A stretch of 64,000 nt of DNA from Pseudomonas sp. KNUC1026 (GTDB lineage: Bacteria > Pseudomonadota > Gammaproteobacteria > Pseudomonadales > Pseudomonadaceae), in NCBI RefSeq assembly GCF_021650705.1, contig NZ_CP087138.1:4054001-4118000 (forward strand), in the 5' to 3' direction. The notes below the pieces were generated by a model. That model searched no databases, had not been told where the DNA came from, and worked only from the letters and a program-made list of their open reading frames with translations. How positions within the stretch are numbered: position 1 is the stretch's first letter; each line of letters starts with the position of its first letter. Shown piece by piece: positions 39,032 through 48,496 of the stretch. The position numbers and the translations under genes are program-made.

Positions 39032-40134
39032 GCCAACTGCATACGCTGACCATGCCCAAATGGGGCCTGTCGATGACCGAGGGCCGGGTGGACGCCTGGC
39101 TCAAGGAGGAAGGCGACACCATCGCCAAGGGCGATGAAGTGCTGGACGTGGAAACCGACAAGATCTCCAGCAGTGTCGAAGCGCCCTTCGCCGGCGTGCT
39201 GCGCCGCTGCGTGGCGCAGCCGGATGAAACGCTGCCGGTCGGTGCGTTGCTGGGCGTGGTCGCCGAAGGGGACGCCAGCGATGCCGAGGTGGATGCACTG
39301 ATTTCGCAGTTTCTGGCCGATTTCAAACCGGGCGAGGCCAGCGAGGCCGACAGCGGCCCAGCATCGCAAAAGGTGGAGTTGGGTGGGCGGATCGTGCGCT
39401 ACCTGGAACTGGGCGAAGGTGGCACGCCCCTGGTATTGATCCACGGGTTTGGCGGCGACCTGAACAACTGGCTCTTCAACCACGCGCCACTTTCGGAAAA
39501 ACGCCGGGTGATCGCGCTCGACCTGCCTGGCCACGGCGAATCGGGCAAGGCGTTGCAGGCCGGCACGCTGGATGAGCTGAGCCAGGCGGTGCTCGCATTG
39601 CTCGATCACCTTGGCATCGACAAGGCGCACCTGGCCGGCCATTCCATGGGTGGCGCGGTCAGCCTGAACCTGGCACGCCTGGCGCCGCAGCGAGTGGCCT
39701 CGCTCAGCCTGATCGCCAGCGCCGGGCTGGGCCGGGAGATCAACGGCGATTATCTGCAAGGGTTTACCGAAGCCAGCAACCGCAACGGCTTGAAGCCCCA
39801 GCTCACGCAGCTGTTCTCCGACCCCGGCCTGGTGACCCGGCAAATGCTCGAAGACATGCTCAAGTACAAGCGCCTGGAGGGCGTGGGCCAGGCCTTGGCC
39901 AGCCTGCGCGCTGCGCTGGCCGAGGGTAGCCAGCAACGCCACGACCTGCGCCAGGCCGCCGAAGGCATCCCCGTGCTGGTGATCTGGGGCGACGGCGACC
40001 AGATCATCCCTGCCATCCATGCGCAATTGCCTGGCGCGCAGGTCGAGGTGCTTTCCGGCCAGGGCCACATGGTGCAGATGGAGGCCGCCGAGCAGGTCAA
40101 CGGCCTGATCCAGCGGTTCATCGACAACGCCTGA
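39028..40134 (+). CDS. acoC: Acetoin dehydrogenase E2-type protein AcoC (lipoyl domain plus alpha/beta hydrolase)
   Basis: 368 residues. Residues 1-75 form a lipoyl domain with the lipoylation Lys in DVETDKISSSVEA. Residues about 120-368 form an alpha/beta-hydrolase fold with nucleophile elbow GHSMGG and LVLIHGFGGDLNNW, replacing the usual E2 catalytic core; no HxxxDG acyltransferase motif is seen. This hydrolase-type E2 is what Pseudomonas acetoin clusters encode. It accepts the acetyl group for transfer to CoA. Translationally coupled to acoB; bdh follows after 22 bases. Confidence 0.93.
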   Translation: MSQLHTLTMPKWGLSMTEGRVDAWLKEEGDTIAKGDEVLDVETDKISSSVEAPFAGVLRRCVAQPDETLPVGALLGVVAEGDASDAEVDALISQFLADFKPGEASEADSGPASQKVELGGRIVRYLELGEGGTPLVLIHGFGGDLNNWLFNHAPLSEKRRVIALDLPGHGESGKALQAGTLDELSQAVLALLDHLGIDKAHLAGHSMGGAVSLNLARLAPQRVASLSLIASAGLGREINGDYLQGFTEASNRNGLKPQLTQLFSDPGLVTRQMLEDMLKYKRLEGVGQALASLRAALAEGSQQRHDLRQAAEGIPVLVIWGDGDQIIPAIHAQLPGAQVEVLSGQGHMVQMEAAEQVNGLIQRFIDNA

Positions 40135-40156
40135 TAACCACACGAGGGGCAAGACA

Positions 40157-41266
40157 ATGACAACAGCCATCACCCCCACCCACATGCGCGCCGCGGTTTG
40201 GCACGGCCGCCAGGATATCCGCGTCGAAGACGTGCCCGTGCCCGGCGACCCAGCGCCGGGCTGGGTGCAGATCCGCGTGCACTGGTGCGGCATCTGCGGG
40301 TCGGACCTGCACGAATACGTCGCCGGGCCTGTGTTCATCCCCGTCGACAAACCCCACCCGCTCACCGGCATCCAGGGCCAATGCATCCTGGGCCATGAGT
40401 TCTGCGGCGAGATTCACAAGCTCGGTGCAGGCGTCGAGGGTTATGCGGTGGGTGATGTGGTGGCGGCGGACGCCTGCCAGCACTGCGGCCAGTGTTTCTT
40501 CTGCAAGAGCGGGCAATACAACCTCTGCGAAAACCTGGCCTTCACCGGGCTGATGAACAACGGCGCCTTTGCCGAGTGGGTGAACGTGCCGGCCAACCTG
40601 CTCTATGCGCTGCCAGCGGGGTTCCCGGCGGAGGCCGGCGCGCTGATCGAGCCGTTGGCGGTGGGCATGCACGCCGTCAAGAAAGCCGGTGACCTCAACG
40701 GGCGCAACGTAGTGGTGGTGGGCGCCGGCACCATCGGCCTGTGCACCATCCTGTGCGCCAAGGCCGCCGGGGCGAAACAGGTCATCGCCCTGGAAATGTC
40801 CTCGGCACGCAAGGCCAAGGCACGGCAGGTGCAGGCCGATCACATCCTCGACCCCAACGAATGCGATGTACTTGAGGAAATCAAACGCCTGACCGGCGGG
40901 CTTGGCGCCGATGTGAGTTTCGAATGCATCGGCAACAAGCGCACCGCGAAACTGGCCATCGACACCGTGCGCAAGGCCGGCACCTGCGTGCTGGTGGGGA
41001 TTTTCGAGGAGGCCAGCGAATTCAATTTCTTCGAGGTCGTCGCAACGGAGAAACAGGTGATCGGGTCGCTGGCCTACAACGGCGAGTTCGCGGATGTGAT
41101 CGCCGGGATCGCCGAGGGGCGGATCGATGTGAGTGCGCTGGTGACGGGGCGAATCGAACTGGAAAATATCGTGGGTGAGGGCTTCCAGGAGCTGGTCAAC
41201 AACAAGGAGCAGAACGTCAAGATCATCGTCACACCACAAAACACCACCTGGCCCGCCGCAATCTGA
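40157..41266 (+). CDS. bdhA: Zinc-dependent (R,R)-2,3-butanediol dehydrogenase
   Basis: 369 residues, medium-chain alcohol dehydrogenase. Catalytic zinc ligands are in CGICGSDLHE and GHEFCGE; the structural zinc lobe CQHCGQCFFCKSGQYNLC has the four Cys. NAD-binding VVVGAGTIGLCTILCAKAAG is present. It oxidises 2,3-butanediol to acetoin, feeding AcoABC. It closes the aco operon and corresponds to adh of the P. putida butanediol cluster. A hairpin follows at 41304-41343. Confidence 0.93.
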   Translation: MTTAITPTHMRAAVWHGRQDIRVEDVPVPGDPAPGWVQIRVHWCGICGSDLHEYVAGPVFIPVDKPHPLTGIQGQCILGHEFCGEIHKLGAGVEGYAVGDVVAADACQHCGQCFFCKSGQYNLCENLAFTGLMNNGAFAEWVNVPANLLYALPAGFPAEAGALIEPLAVGMHAVKKAGDLNGRNVVVVGAGTIGLCTILCAKAAGAKQVIALEMSSARKAKARQVQADHILDPNECDVLEEIKRLTGGLGADVSFECIGNKRTAKLAIDTVRKAGTCVLVGIFEEASEFNFFEVVATEKQVIGSLAYNGEFADVIAGIAEGRIDVSALVTGRIELENIVGEGFQELVNNKEQNVKIIVTPQNTTWPAAI

Positions 41267-41303
41267 CTTGAACCCATAGCAACCGGACTGTACCGAGTGA
41301 AGA

Positions 41304-41343
41304 GGCCGTTGAAGCTCGCCGATCTTCGTGAGCTCCAACGGCC
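41304..41343 (+). terminator. Hairpin after the aco operon
   Basis: Fourteen-base arms GGCCGTTGAAGCTC / GAGCTCCAACGGCC with a single mismatch around a 12-base loop, 38 bases after the bdhA stop. No T run follows, so it may be a 3' stabilising or factor-dependent terminator structure. Confidence 0.5.
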
Positions 41344-41473
41344 CTATCGCGCAGCGCAGTGGTGATACCACCGATTTCGCTCAATCTCTTGAAGCTTGCA
41401 GCTCGCGGCTTGAGGCTAAAACCCTGCCTTGGTGTAAACTCCCTGCCCTTTGCCCCTTCCCGAGGTAGCCGCC

Positions 41474-42355
41474 ATGCCCTGGCTGCAAGTCCGCCTGGCC
41501 ATCGGCCCGGAACACGCTGAAACCTATGAAGACGCCCTGCTGGAGATCGGCGCGGTATCGGTCACCTTCATGGACGCCGAAGACCAACCCATCTTCGAGC
41601 CTGAGCTCAACACCACTCCATTGTGGAAGCACACCCACCTGCTGGCGCTGTTCGAGGCCGATACCCAGGCCGAAGCGGTGTTCGCGCACTTGAAGCTGCT
41701 GACCGGCGAGCCATTGCCCGAGCATCACGCCGAGGTGATCGAAGATCAGGACTGGGAGCGCAGCTGGATGGACAACTTCCAGCCCATGCGCTTCGGCCGG
41801 CGGCTGTGGATCGTGCCGAGCTGGCACGAGGCACCGGAACCGGATGCGGTGAACCTGCTGCTCGACCCGGGCCTGGCCTTCGGCACCGGCACCCACCCCA
41901 CCACTGCCCTGTGCCTGGAATGGCTCGACGGCCAGGCGCTGGAAGGTAGCCAGGTGCTGGATTTCGGCTGCGGTTCAGGGATCCTGGGCATCGCTGCCCT
42001 GCTGCTGGGCGCCCGCGAGGCGCTGGGTACCGACATCGACGTGCAGGCGCTGGAAGCCTCGCGCGACAACGCCGGGCGTAATGGCATCGCGGCCGAGCGG
42101 TTCCCGGTGTACCTGCCCAAGCACCTGCCAGCGGTACAGGCCGATGTGCTGGTCGCCAATATCCTCGCCGGGCCTCTGGTTTCGCTCGCACCGCAGTTGC
42201 AAACGCTGGTGCGCCCGGGCGGCCTGCTGGCACTGTCGGGCATCCTCGCCGAGCAGGGCCAGGAGGTTGCCGACGCCTACGCCGAAGCGTTCGAGCTCGA
42301 CCCGATCGCCGAGCGCGAGGGCTGGGTACGCATCAGTGGCCGGCGCCGCCCATAA
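41474..42355 (+). CDS. prmA: Ribosomal protein L11 methyltransferase
   Basis: 293 residues. PrmA landmarks: N-terminal substrate domain (MPWLQVRLAIGPEHAETYED), RLWIVPSWHE, LDPGLAFGTGTHPTTALCLE, SAM motif LDFGCGSGILGIAALLLGA and NILAGPL. It trimethylates lysines and the N-terminus of ribosomal protein L11. In P. aeruginosa prmA directly follows accC; here the phosphoribosyltransferase and aco genes lie between. Its stop codon abuts a palindromic element. Confidence 0.95.
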   Translation: MPWLQVRLAIGPEHAETYEDALLEIGAVSVTFMDAEDQPIFEPELNTTPLWKHTHLLALFEADTQAEAVFAHLKLLTGEPLPEHHAEVIEDQDWERSWMDNFQPMRFGRRLWIVPSWHEAPEPDAVNLLLDPGLAFGTGTHPTTALCLEWLDGQALEGSQVLDFGCGSGILGIAALLLGAREALGTDIDVQALEASRDNAGRNGIAAERFPVYLPKHLPAVQADVLVANILAGPLVSLAPQLQTLVRPGGLLALSGILAEQGQEVADAYAEAFELDPIAEREGWVRISGRRRP

Positions 42356-42360
42356 AACCT

Positions 42361-42520
42361 GGTGTGGTGCTTTTGCAAATACGGCCAATCATCTGCGAGT
42401 GGTTTTTGCGCTCAGGCAAGCCGCCACTCCTCGCCGTGGCCCAGCTACGGCGAGGAGTGGCAACGCAGCATGGGTACAAAAACGCCGCAGATTAGGGTCG
42501 TTATTTGTGAAACGCCACAC
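42361..42520. repeat. 160-base imperfect palindromic element (MITE-like or structured intergenic repeat)
   Basis: The two halves are recognisable reverse complements along nearly their whole length. The ends GTGTGGTG / CGCCACAC pair; CAAATACGGCC pairs with GGGTCGTTATTTG with gaps; TTTTTG pairs with CAAAAA; and the centre is a perfect 14-base stem CCACTCCTCGCCGT / ACGGCGAGGAGTGG (42424-42437, 42447-42460) with a 9-base loop. TAAAA occurs at 42353-42357 and 42521-42525, just outside. It fills the whole gap between prmA and the next gene. No protein is encoded. Confidence 0.6.
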
Positions 42521-42553
42521 TAAAATGCCCGCTTGCCCGACCCGGACCGCCGC

Positions 42554-43833
42554 ATGACCGACAGCTTCGTCACCCAGTGCCCGCATTGCCAGACCCGTTT
42601 TCGCGTCAGCTACAACCAACTCGGCGCGGCGCGCGGTGCGGTACGTTGTGGCGCGTGCAAGCAGGTGTTCAATGCTGCTCGGCAATTGCTCGAACAGAGC
42701 GCGCAGGCACTGCCGCCGAATGCTCAGGCGGTGCCCGGAGAGTCGCTGCCACAACCGGTTGCGGTGGAGGTTCCCGTTGCGCTGGAACCTGCCGTACCTG
42801 CTGAAACGCCTCCTGCACCACCCCGGCAACCCCTGAACCAGCTCGAATGGCAAGCTGCCCACCTCGACCAGCTGGACCTGGACAGCGAGCTGGCGCACCT
42901 GGAGCACCGCAGCCCCGCTCCACGCCCCGCCATCGCTCCCGGCCTTAGCGCAAGCCGCGAGGCCGGGAAGAGCACTGGCACGAAGAACCGTTCGGCAGCC
43001 ATCACCAAGAAGACGAACCCGCCGGAATACTGGTGCCGCCGGAGCTCGACCCGGTCCGCCAGGAGCCATCCTTCGAGGCCGGCCCGCTGGATGACTTCGA
43101 CACACCGCCGCACTCCACGCGTGATGAAGGCCTGAGCGCCGAGCCCGAGCAAACCCTCGAAACCGAGCTGCTTTCGCAGGCTGCCGAGCAAGACCCACGC
43201 CTGGGCAATGCTCGCGACCTCGACGAGGAATACGACGAGCCCGCTCCCGTGCGTGGCAAGGCTGCACGCACCGAGCCCGGGTTGCACAACGAGCATCTGC
43301 TGGATCTGCAGGACGACCCGCTGCAGTTGCAGTGGCAACGCAGCCGCTCTTCCTGGGGCAAGCGCCTGCTGTGGAGCCTGTTGTCACTGCTGGCCGCACT
43401 TGGCCTGCTGGCCCAGTACCTGTTCTACCACTTCGACGAGGTCGCCCGGCAGGACCAGTACCGCCCTTGGGTACAAACCTTCTGCCAGGTCGCCGGCTGC
43501 ACCTTGCCCTCGCGCGTGGACATCAACCAGATCAAGAGCAGCAACCTGGTGGTGCGCAGCCACCCGGATTTCGCAGGGGCTTTGGTCGTGGACGCGATCA
43601 TCTACAACCGCGCGCCCTTCTCCCAGCCGTTTCCGCTGCTGGAGTTGCGTTTCGCCGACCTCAATGGCCAATCGATCGCCAGCCGGCGCTTCAAGCCTGC
43701 CGAGTATCTGGCCGGTGACCTTGCCGGCCAGGCCGACATGCCCCCGCAAACACCGATTCACATCGCCTTGGACATTCTTGATCCGGGCGCAAAAGCGGTG
43801 AACTACAGCCTCTCGTTCCGATCTCCAGAGTGA
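42554..43833 (+). CDS. DUF3426 zinc-ribbon membrane protein (frameshift near 42966)
   Basis: About 426 residues after restoring one G in GGG at 42965-42967. The N-terminal MJ0042-type zinc ribbon has two CxxC pairs (CPHCQTRFRV and CGACKQVFNA). A long low-complexity Pro/Glu-rich region (residues about 45-245) follows, then one membrane helix (LLWSLLSLLAALGLLAQYLF) and a C-terminal DUF3426 domain with PSRVDINQIKSSNLVVRSHP. The restored linker reads EEHWHEEPFGSHHQEDEPAG. In Pseudomonas this gene regularly lies between prmA and dusB. Function unknown. Confidence 0.83.
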
Positions 43834-43983
43834 GTCGCGCCCGCCGCCCAATCGAGCGGCGGCAAAAAGTTGTTCAGATTTTATCCAGATCAATCTTTAT
43901 CCGGTCATCGAGAGCGGGTATCATGCCCTCCCTTTTCGAACTCATGGCTTCGTACGAATCCGGCCTTACCACAGGTAATCAGC

Positions 43984-44997
43984 ATGTCGGCGGTACGCAT
44001 CGGCCCCTACACAATCAGCAACGGCCTGGTCCTTGCCCCGATGGCAGGGGTCACCGATCAGCCCTTTCGCCAGCTTTGCCGGCGGCTGGGTGCAGGGTTG
44101 GTGGTGTCGGAGATGGTCTCGGCCGACCTGTCGCTGTGGGACAGCCGCAAATCCCGGTTGCGCCGTATTCACCAGGGTGATGCCGAGCCGCGCTCGGTAC
44201 AGATCGCCGGCGGTGATGCGGCAATGATGGCTGCTGCTGCCAAGGCCAATGTCGACGCCGGCGCGCAGATCATCGACATCAACATGGGTTGCCCGGCGAA
44301 AAAGGTATGCAACAAGGCGGCGGGCTCTGCCCTGCTGCGCGACGAAGCGCTGGTGGCCGAGATTCTCGAGGCCGTGGTCGGCGCCGTGGATGTACCGGTA
44401 ACACTCAAGTTTCGCACCGGCTGGGACCGCGACAACCGCAATGGCGTTGCCATCGCGCGCATCGCCGAACAGTCCGGCATCAGCGCGCTGGCCGTTCACG
44501 GCCGCACCCGCGCCGACCTGTACACCGGCGAGGCCGAGTACGAAACCATCGCCGCGATCAAGCAGGCGGTGGCCGTTCCCGTCTTCGCCAATGGCGATAT
44601 CACCTCGCCGCAAAAGGCCCGGTACGTGCTCGATGCCACCGGTGCCGACGGTTTGCTGATCGGCCGGGCTGCCCAGGGGCGGCCGTGGATCTTTCGGGAA
44701 ATCGAGCACTACCTGCGCACAGGCGAAACGCTGCCTGCGCCGGGGCTGGAGGAAGTGGAGCAGATCCTGCTGGAGCACCTGGCCGCGCTGCATGCCTTCT
44801 ACGGCGATGTGATGGGCGTGCGCATCGCCCGCAAGCACGTGGGCTGGTACCTGGCAACGTTGCCGGGCGCACGGGAATTTCGCGCCCTTTTCAATCAGCT
44901 GGACGATAAGCACGCGCAATGCGCCAACGTTCGCGAATTCATCCGCGAACATTACAAAAGCCTCGTCGCAGAGGACGCAGAAGGGGTGGCCGCATGA
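43984..44997 (+). CDS. dusB: tRNA-dihydrouridine synthase B
   Basis: 337 residues. FMN-dependent Dus family: LVLAPMAGVTDQPFRQLCRR, INMGCPAKKVCNKAAGSALL with the catalytic Cys, LAVHGRTRADLY and FANGDITSP. Reduces uridines in the D-loop of tRNA. Start at MSAVRIGPYTISNG. It forms the conserved dusB-fis operon; the stop overlaps the fis ATG. The 150 bases upstream are AT-richer and should hold the growth-regulated promoter. Confidence 0.95.
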   Translation: MSAVRIGPYTISNGLVLAPMAGVTDQPFRQLCRRLGAGLVVSEMVSADLSLWDSRKSRLRRIHQGDAEPRSVQIAGGDAAMMAAAAKANVDAGAQIIDINMGCPAKKVCNKAAGSALLRDEALVAEILEAVVGAVDVPVTLKFRTGWDRDNRNGVAIARIAEQSGISALAVHGRTRADLYTGEAEYETIAAIKQAVAVPVFANGDITSPQKARYVLDATGADGLLIGRAAQGRPWIFREIEHYLRTGETLPAPGLEEVEQILLEHLAALHAFYGDVMGVRIARKHVGWYLATLPGAREFRALFNQLDDKHAQCANVREFIREHYKSLVAEDAEGVAA

Positions 44998-45314
44998 CGA
45001 TGATGACCGAAACAATAGTGAGTGGAACAACGCCCGTGAGCGACAACGTCAACCTCAAACAGCACCTGATCACGCCCAGTGAAGAGGGGCAGACCCTGCG
45101 CGGGAGCGTCGAGAAGGCGCTGCACAATTACTTCGCGCATCTGGAGGGGGCGACGGTCACGGACGTCTACAACCTGGTGCTGTCCGAAGTCGAAGCACCG
45201 CTGCTCGAATCGGTGATGCACTACGTCAAGGGCAACCAGACCAAGGCCAGCGAGATGCTCGGGCTCAACCGAGGCACTCTGCGCAAGAAGCTCAAGCAGT
45301 ACGACCTGCTCTGA
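44994..45314 (+). CDS. fis: Nucleoid protein Fis
   Basis: 106 residues. The C-terminal helix-turn-helix GNQTKASEMLGLNRGTLRKK ending LKQYDLL is the classical Fis signature; LRGSVEKALHNYFAHLEG forms the dimer core. DNA-bending regulator of growth-phase genes and of recombination. It overlaps the dusB stop. The N-terminus used here (MTMMTETIVSG) may be a few residues longer than the native start. Confidence 0.95.
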   Translation: MTMMTETIVSGTTPVSDNVNLKQHLITPSEEGQTLRGSVEKALHNYFAHLEGATVTDVYNLVLSEVEAPLLESVMHYVKGNQTKASEMLGLNRGTLRKKLKQYDLL

Positions 45315-45330
45315 AACCCGCAAGATTCCG

Positions 45331-45366
45331 AAAAGGCGACGGCCAACAGGCTGCTCGCCTTTTTTG
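45331..45366 (+). terminator. Rho-independent terminator after dusB-fis
   Basis: AAAAGGCGA / TCGCCTTTT stem with an inner GCC/GGC pair and a T run, 17 bases after the fis stop and 25 bases before purH. It could also attenuate read-through into purH. Confidence 0.85.
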
Positions 45367-45390
45367 CCAACGCTCTGAATGGAACCTGAA

Positions 45391-46996
45391 ATGACCGACC
45401 AGACCACCCGCCTGCCCGTTCGCCGCGCGCTGATCAGCGTCTCAGACAAAACCGGCATCCTCGAGTTCGCCCGTGAGCTCGAGGCGCTTGGTGTCGAGAT
45501 CCTCTCCACCGGCGGCACCTTCAAGCTGCTGCGCGACAACGGCGTAGCCGCCGTGGAAGTGGCCGATTACACCGGTTTCCCCGAGATGATGGACGGCCGG
45601 GTCAAAACCCTGCATCCGAAAATCCACGGTGGCATCCTGGGCCGCCGCGGCACCGACGACGCCATCATGGGTGAGCACGGTATTCGCCCCATCGACCTGG
45701 TTGCGGTCAACCTGTATCCCTTCGAAGCCACTGTCGCCAAGCCTGGCTGCGACCTGCCCACCGCTATCGAGAACATCGACATCGGCGGCCCGACCATGGT
45801 CCGTTCGGCAGCCAAGAACCACAAGGACGTCGCCATCGTCGTCAACGCCAGCGACTACGCCGGTGTGGTCGAAGGCCTGAAGGCCGGCGGCCTGACCTAC
45901 GCCCAGCGCTTCGACCTGATGCTCAAGGCGTTCGAGCACACCGCCGCCTACGACGGCATGATCGCCAACTACTTCGGCGCCATCGACCAGCAGGCCGCCA
46001 CCCTGAGCACCGAAGGCCGTGGCGAGTTCCACGCACCTTCAACAGCCAGTTCGTGAAGGCTCAGGAAATGCGCTACGGCGAGAACCCGCACCAGAGCGCG
46101 GCGTTCTATGTCGAAGCCAAGCCTGCCGAGGCCGGCATCGCCACCGCAGTACAACTTCAGGGCAAGGAGCTGTCGTACAACAACGTGGCCGACACCGATG
46201 CCGCCCTGGAATGCGTGAAGAGCTTCACCAAGCCCGCCTGCGTGATCGTCAAGCACGCCAACCCGTGCGGCGTGGCCGTGAGCCCCGATGCCGAAGGCGG
46301 CATCCGCCAGGCCTACGAGCTGGCGTACGCCACCGACAGCGAGTCGGCCTTCGGCGGCATCATCGCCTTCAACCGTGAGCTGGACGCCGCTACCGCCAAA
46401 GCCATTGTCGAGCGCCAGTTCGTCGAGGTGATCATCGCCCCGAGCGTGAGCGAAGAAGCCCGCGCCATCGTCGCGGCCAAAGCCAACGTGCGCCTGCTCG
46501 CCTGCGGCCAGTGGGACGCCACTCGCGCCCGGCCTGGGACTACAAGCGTGTCAACGGCGGCCTGCTGGTACAGAGCCGCGACATCGGCATGATCGGCGCC
46601 GATGACCTGAAGGTGGTTACCCGGCGCGCCCCTACCGAGCAGGAAGTGCACGACCTGATCTTCGCCTGGAAGGTCGCCAAATTCGTCAAATCCAACGCCA
46701 TTGTCTACGCCAAGGGCCGCCAGACCATCGGCGTCGGCGCTGGCCAGATGAGCCGCGTCAACTCGGCGCGCATCGCTGCCATCAAAGCCGAGCACGCCGG
46801 CCTGCAGGTCGAAGGCGCAGTCATGGCATCGGACGCGTTCTTCCCCTTCCGTGATGGGATCGACAACGCAGCCAAGGCCGGCATCCGTGCCGTGATCCAG
46901 CCAGGCGGCTCTATGCGCGACGCCGAAGTGATCGCCGCCGCCGACGAAGCCGGCATCGCCATGGTCTTCACCGGCATGCGCCACTTCCGCCACTAA
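45391..46996 (+). CDS. purH: Bifunctional AICAR transformylase/IMP cyclohydrolase (two frameshifts)
   Basis: 535 residues after restoring one C at 46029-46030 and one C at 46528-46530, exactly the usual length. The N-terminal IMP cyclohydrolase domain has VSDKTGILEFARELEALGV, STGGTFKLL and GRVKTLHPKIHGGILGRR. The C-terminal transformylase domain has QEMRYGENPHQSAAFY, VKHANPCGVAV, AKGRQTIGVGAGQMSR and DAFFPFRDGID. It performs the last two steps of IMP synthesis. The restored joints read FPRTFNSQFVKAQ and ATRAPAWDYKRVNGG. purD follows after 74 bases. Confidence 0.95.
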
Positions 46997-47070
46997 TTTC
47001 CAGCCCCAGCCCAGGCCGCCAGCGAAACGCTGGTGGCCTGAAGCTTGCAATTTCTCCGAAGGAGACCGAA

Positions 47071-48360
47071 TTGAACGTCCTGATCATTGGTAGCGGCGGC
47101 CGCGAGCACGCCCTGGCCTGGAAAGTCGCGCAAGACCCGCGCATCGCCAAGGTGTACGTCGCCCCGGGCAACGCCGGCACCGCCACCGAAGCCAAATGCG
47201 AAAACGTCGCCATCGACGTGCTGGCGCTGGAGCAACTGGCTGAGTTCGCTGCTGCCAACGTGCAACTGACCATCGTTGGCCCCGAAGCCCCACTGGTCGC
47301 CGGCGTGGTCGACCTGTTCCGCGAGCGTGGCCTGGAGTGCTTCGGCCCCACCGCCGGTGCCGCCCAGCTCGAGGGCTCCAAGGCCTTCACCAAGGACTTC
47401 CTGGCCCGCCACAACATTCCCACCGCCGAATACCAGAACTTCACCGAGATCGAGCCCGCGCTGGCCTACCTGCGCGAGAAAGGCGCACCTATCGTCATCA
47501 AGGCCGACGGCCTGGCCGCCGGCAAGGGTGTGATCGTGGCGATGACCCTCGATGAAGCCGAAGCCGCCGTGCGCGACATGCTCGCCGGCAATGCCTTCGG
47601 CGACGCCGGTTCGCGCGTGGTGATCGAGGAGTTCCTCGATGGCGAGGAGGCATCATTCATCGTCATGGTCGACGGCGAGAACGTGCTGCCGATGGCCACC
47701 AGCCAGGACCACAAGCGCGTCGGCGATGCCGACACCGGCCCCAACACCGGCGGCATGGGCGCCTGCTCCCCGGCCCCGGTGGTCACCGACGCGGTGCACC
47801 AGAAGGCCATGGAACAGGTGATCATGCCGACCGTGCGCGGCATGGCCGCCGAAGGCAACGTCTACACCGGGTTCCTCTATGCAGGCCTGATGATCGACGC
47901 CGCCGGCAACCCGAAGGTGATCGAATTCAATTGCCGCTTCGGCGACCCGGAAACCCAGCCGATCATGCTGCGCCTGCAGTCGAGCCTGGTGTTGCTGGTG
48001 GAAGCGGCGCTGGCCAAGGCGCTGAACAAGATCGAAGCCCAATGGGACCCACGCCCGAGCCTGGGCGTGGTGATGGCCGCTGGCGGTTACCCGGGCGACT
48101 ACGCCAAGGGTGACGCCATTCAGGGCCTGGCCGACGCAGCAGCCCTGCCGGGCAAAGTGTTCCATGCCGGCACCAGCCTCAAGGATGGCCAGGTGGTTAC
48201 CGCTGGCGGCCGCGTCCTCTGCGCAACGGCGCTGGGCGATACCGTCCTCCAGGCTCAGCAGCAGGCTTACGCCCTGGCTGCGCGGGTGGATTGGAACGGT
48301 GCCTTCTACCGCAAGGACATCGGCTACCGCGCCATCGCCCGCGAGCAAGGCGGCAAATAA
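47071..48360 (+). CDS. purD: Phosphoribosylamine-glycine ligase
   Basis: 429 residues. ATP-grasp enzyme of the second purine step: MNVLIIGSGGREHALAWKVA, IKADGLAAGKGVIVA, MATSQDHKRVGDADTGPNTG, FNCRFGDPETQ. It begins with TTG at 47071, supported by GAAGGAGA eight bases upstream and by the exact N-terminal match; no ATG fits. Same transcript as purH. Confidence 0.95.
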   Translation: MNVLIIGSGGREHALAWKVAQDPRIAKVYVAPGNAGTATEAKCENVAIDVLALEQLAEFAAANVQLTIVGPEAPLVAGVVDLFRERGLECFGPTAGAAQLEGSKAFTKDFLARHNIPTAEYQNFTEIEPALAYLREKGAPIVIKADGLAAGKGVIVAMTLDEAEAAVRDMLAGNAFGDAGSRVVIEEFLDGEEASFIVMVDGENVLPMATSQDHKRVGDADTGPNTGGMGACSPAPVVTDAVHQKAMEQVIMPTVRGMAAEGNVYTGFLYAGLMIDAAGNPKVIEFNCRFGDPETQPIMLRLQSSLVLLVEAALAKALNKIEAQWDPRPSLGVVMAAGGYPGDYAKGDAIQGLADAAALPGKVFHAGTSLKDGQVVTAGGRVLCATALGDTVLQAQQQAYALAARVDWNGAFYRKDIGYRAIAREQGGK

Positions 48361-48496
48361 GCACCACCGGGCGGGAAATCCTTGTTTTCCGCCCGGCCAG
48401 GCGCGAGCCTGAGCACGGCCGGTTATACTTCCCGGCACCGTTTCCAGACTGCTGCCCCAGGGGCAGCTCAGCTTTCACGACAAGGACTTCACCTTC

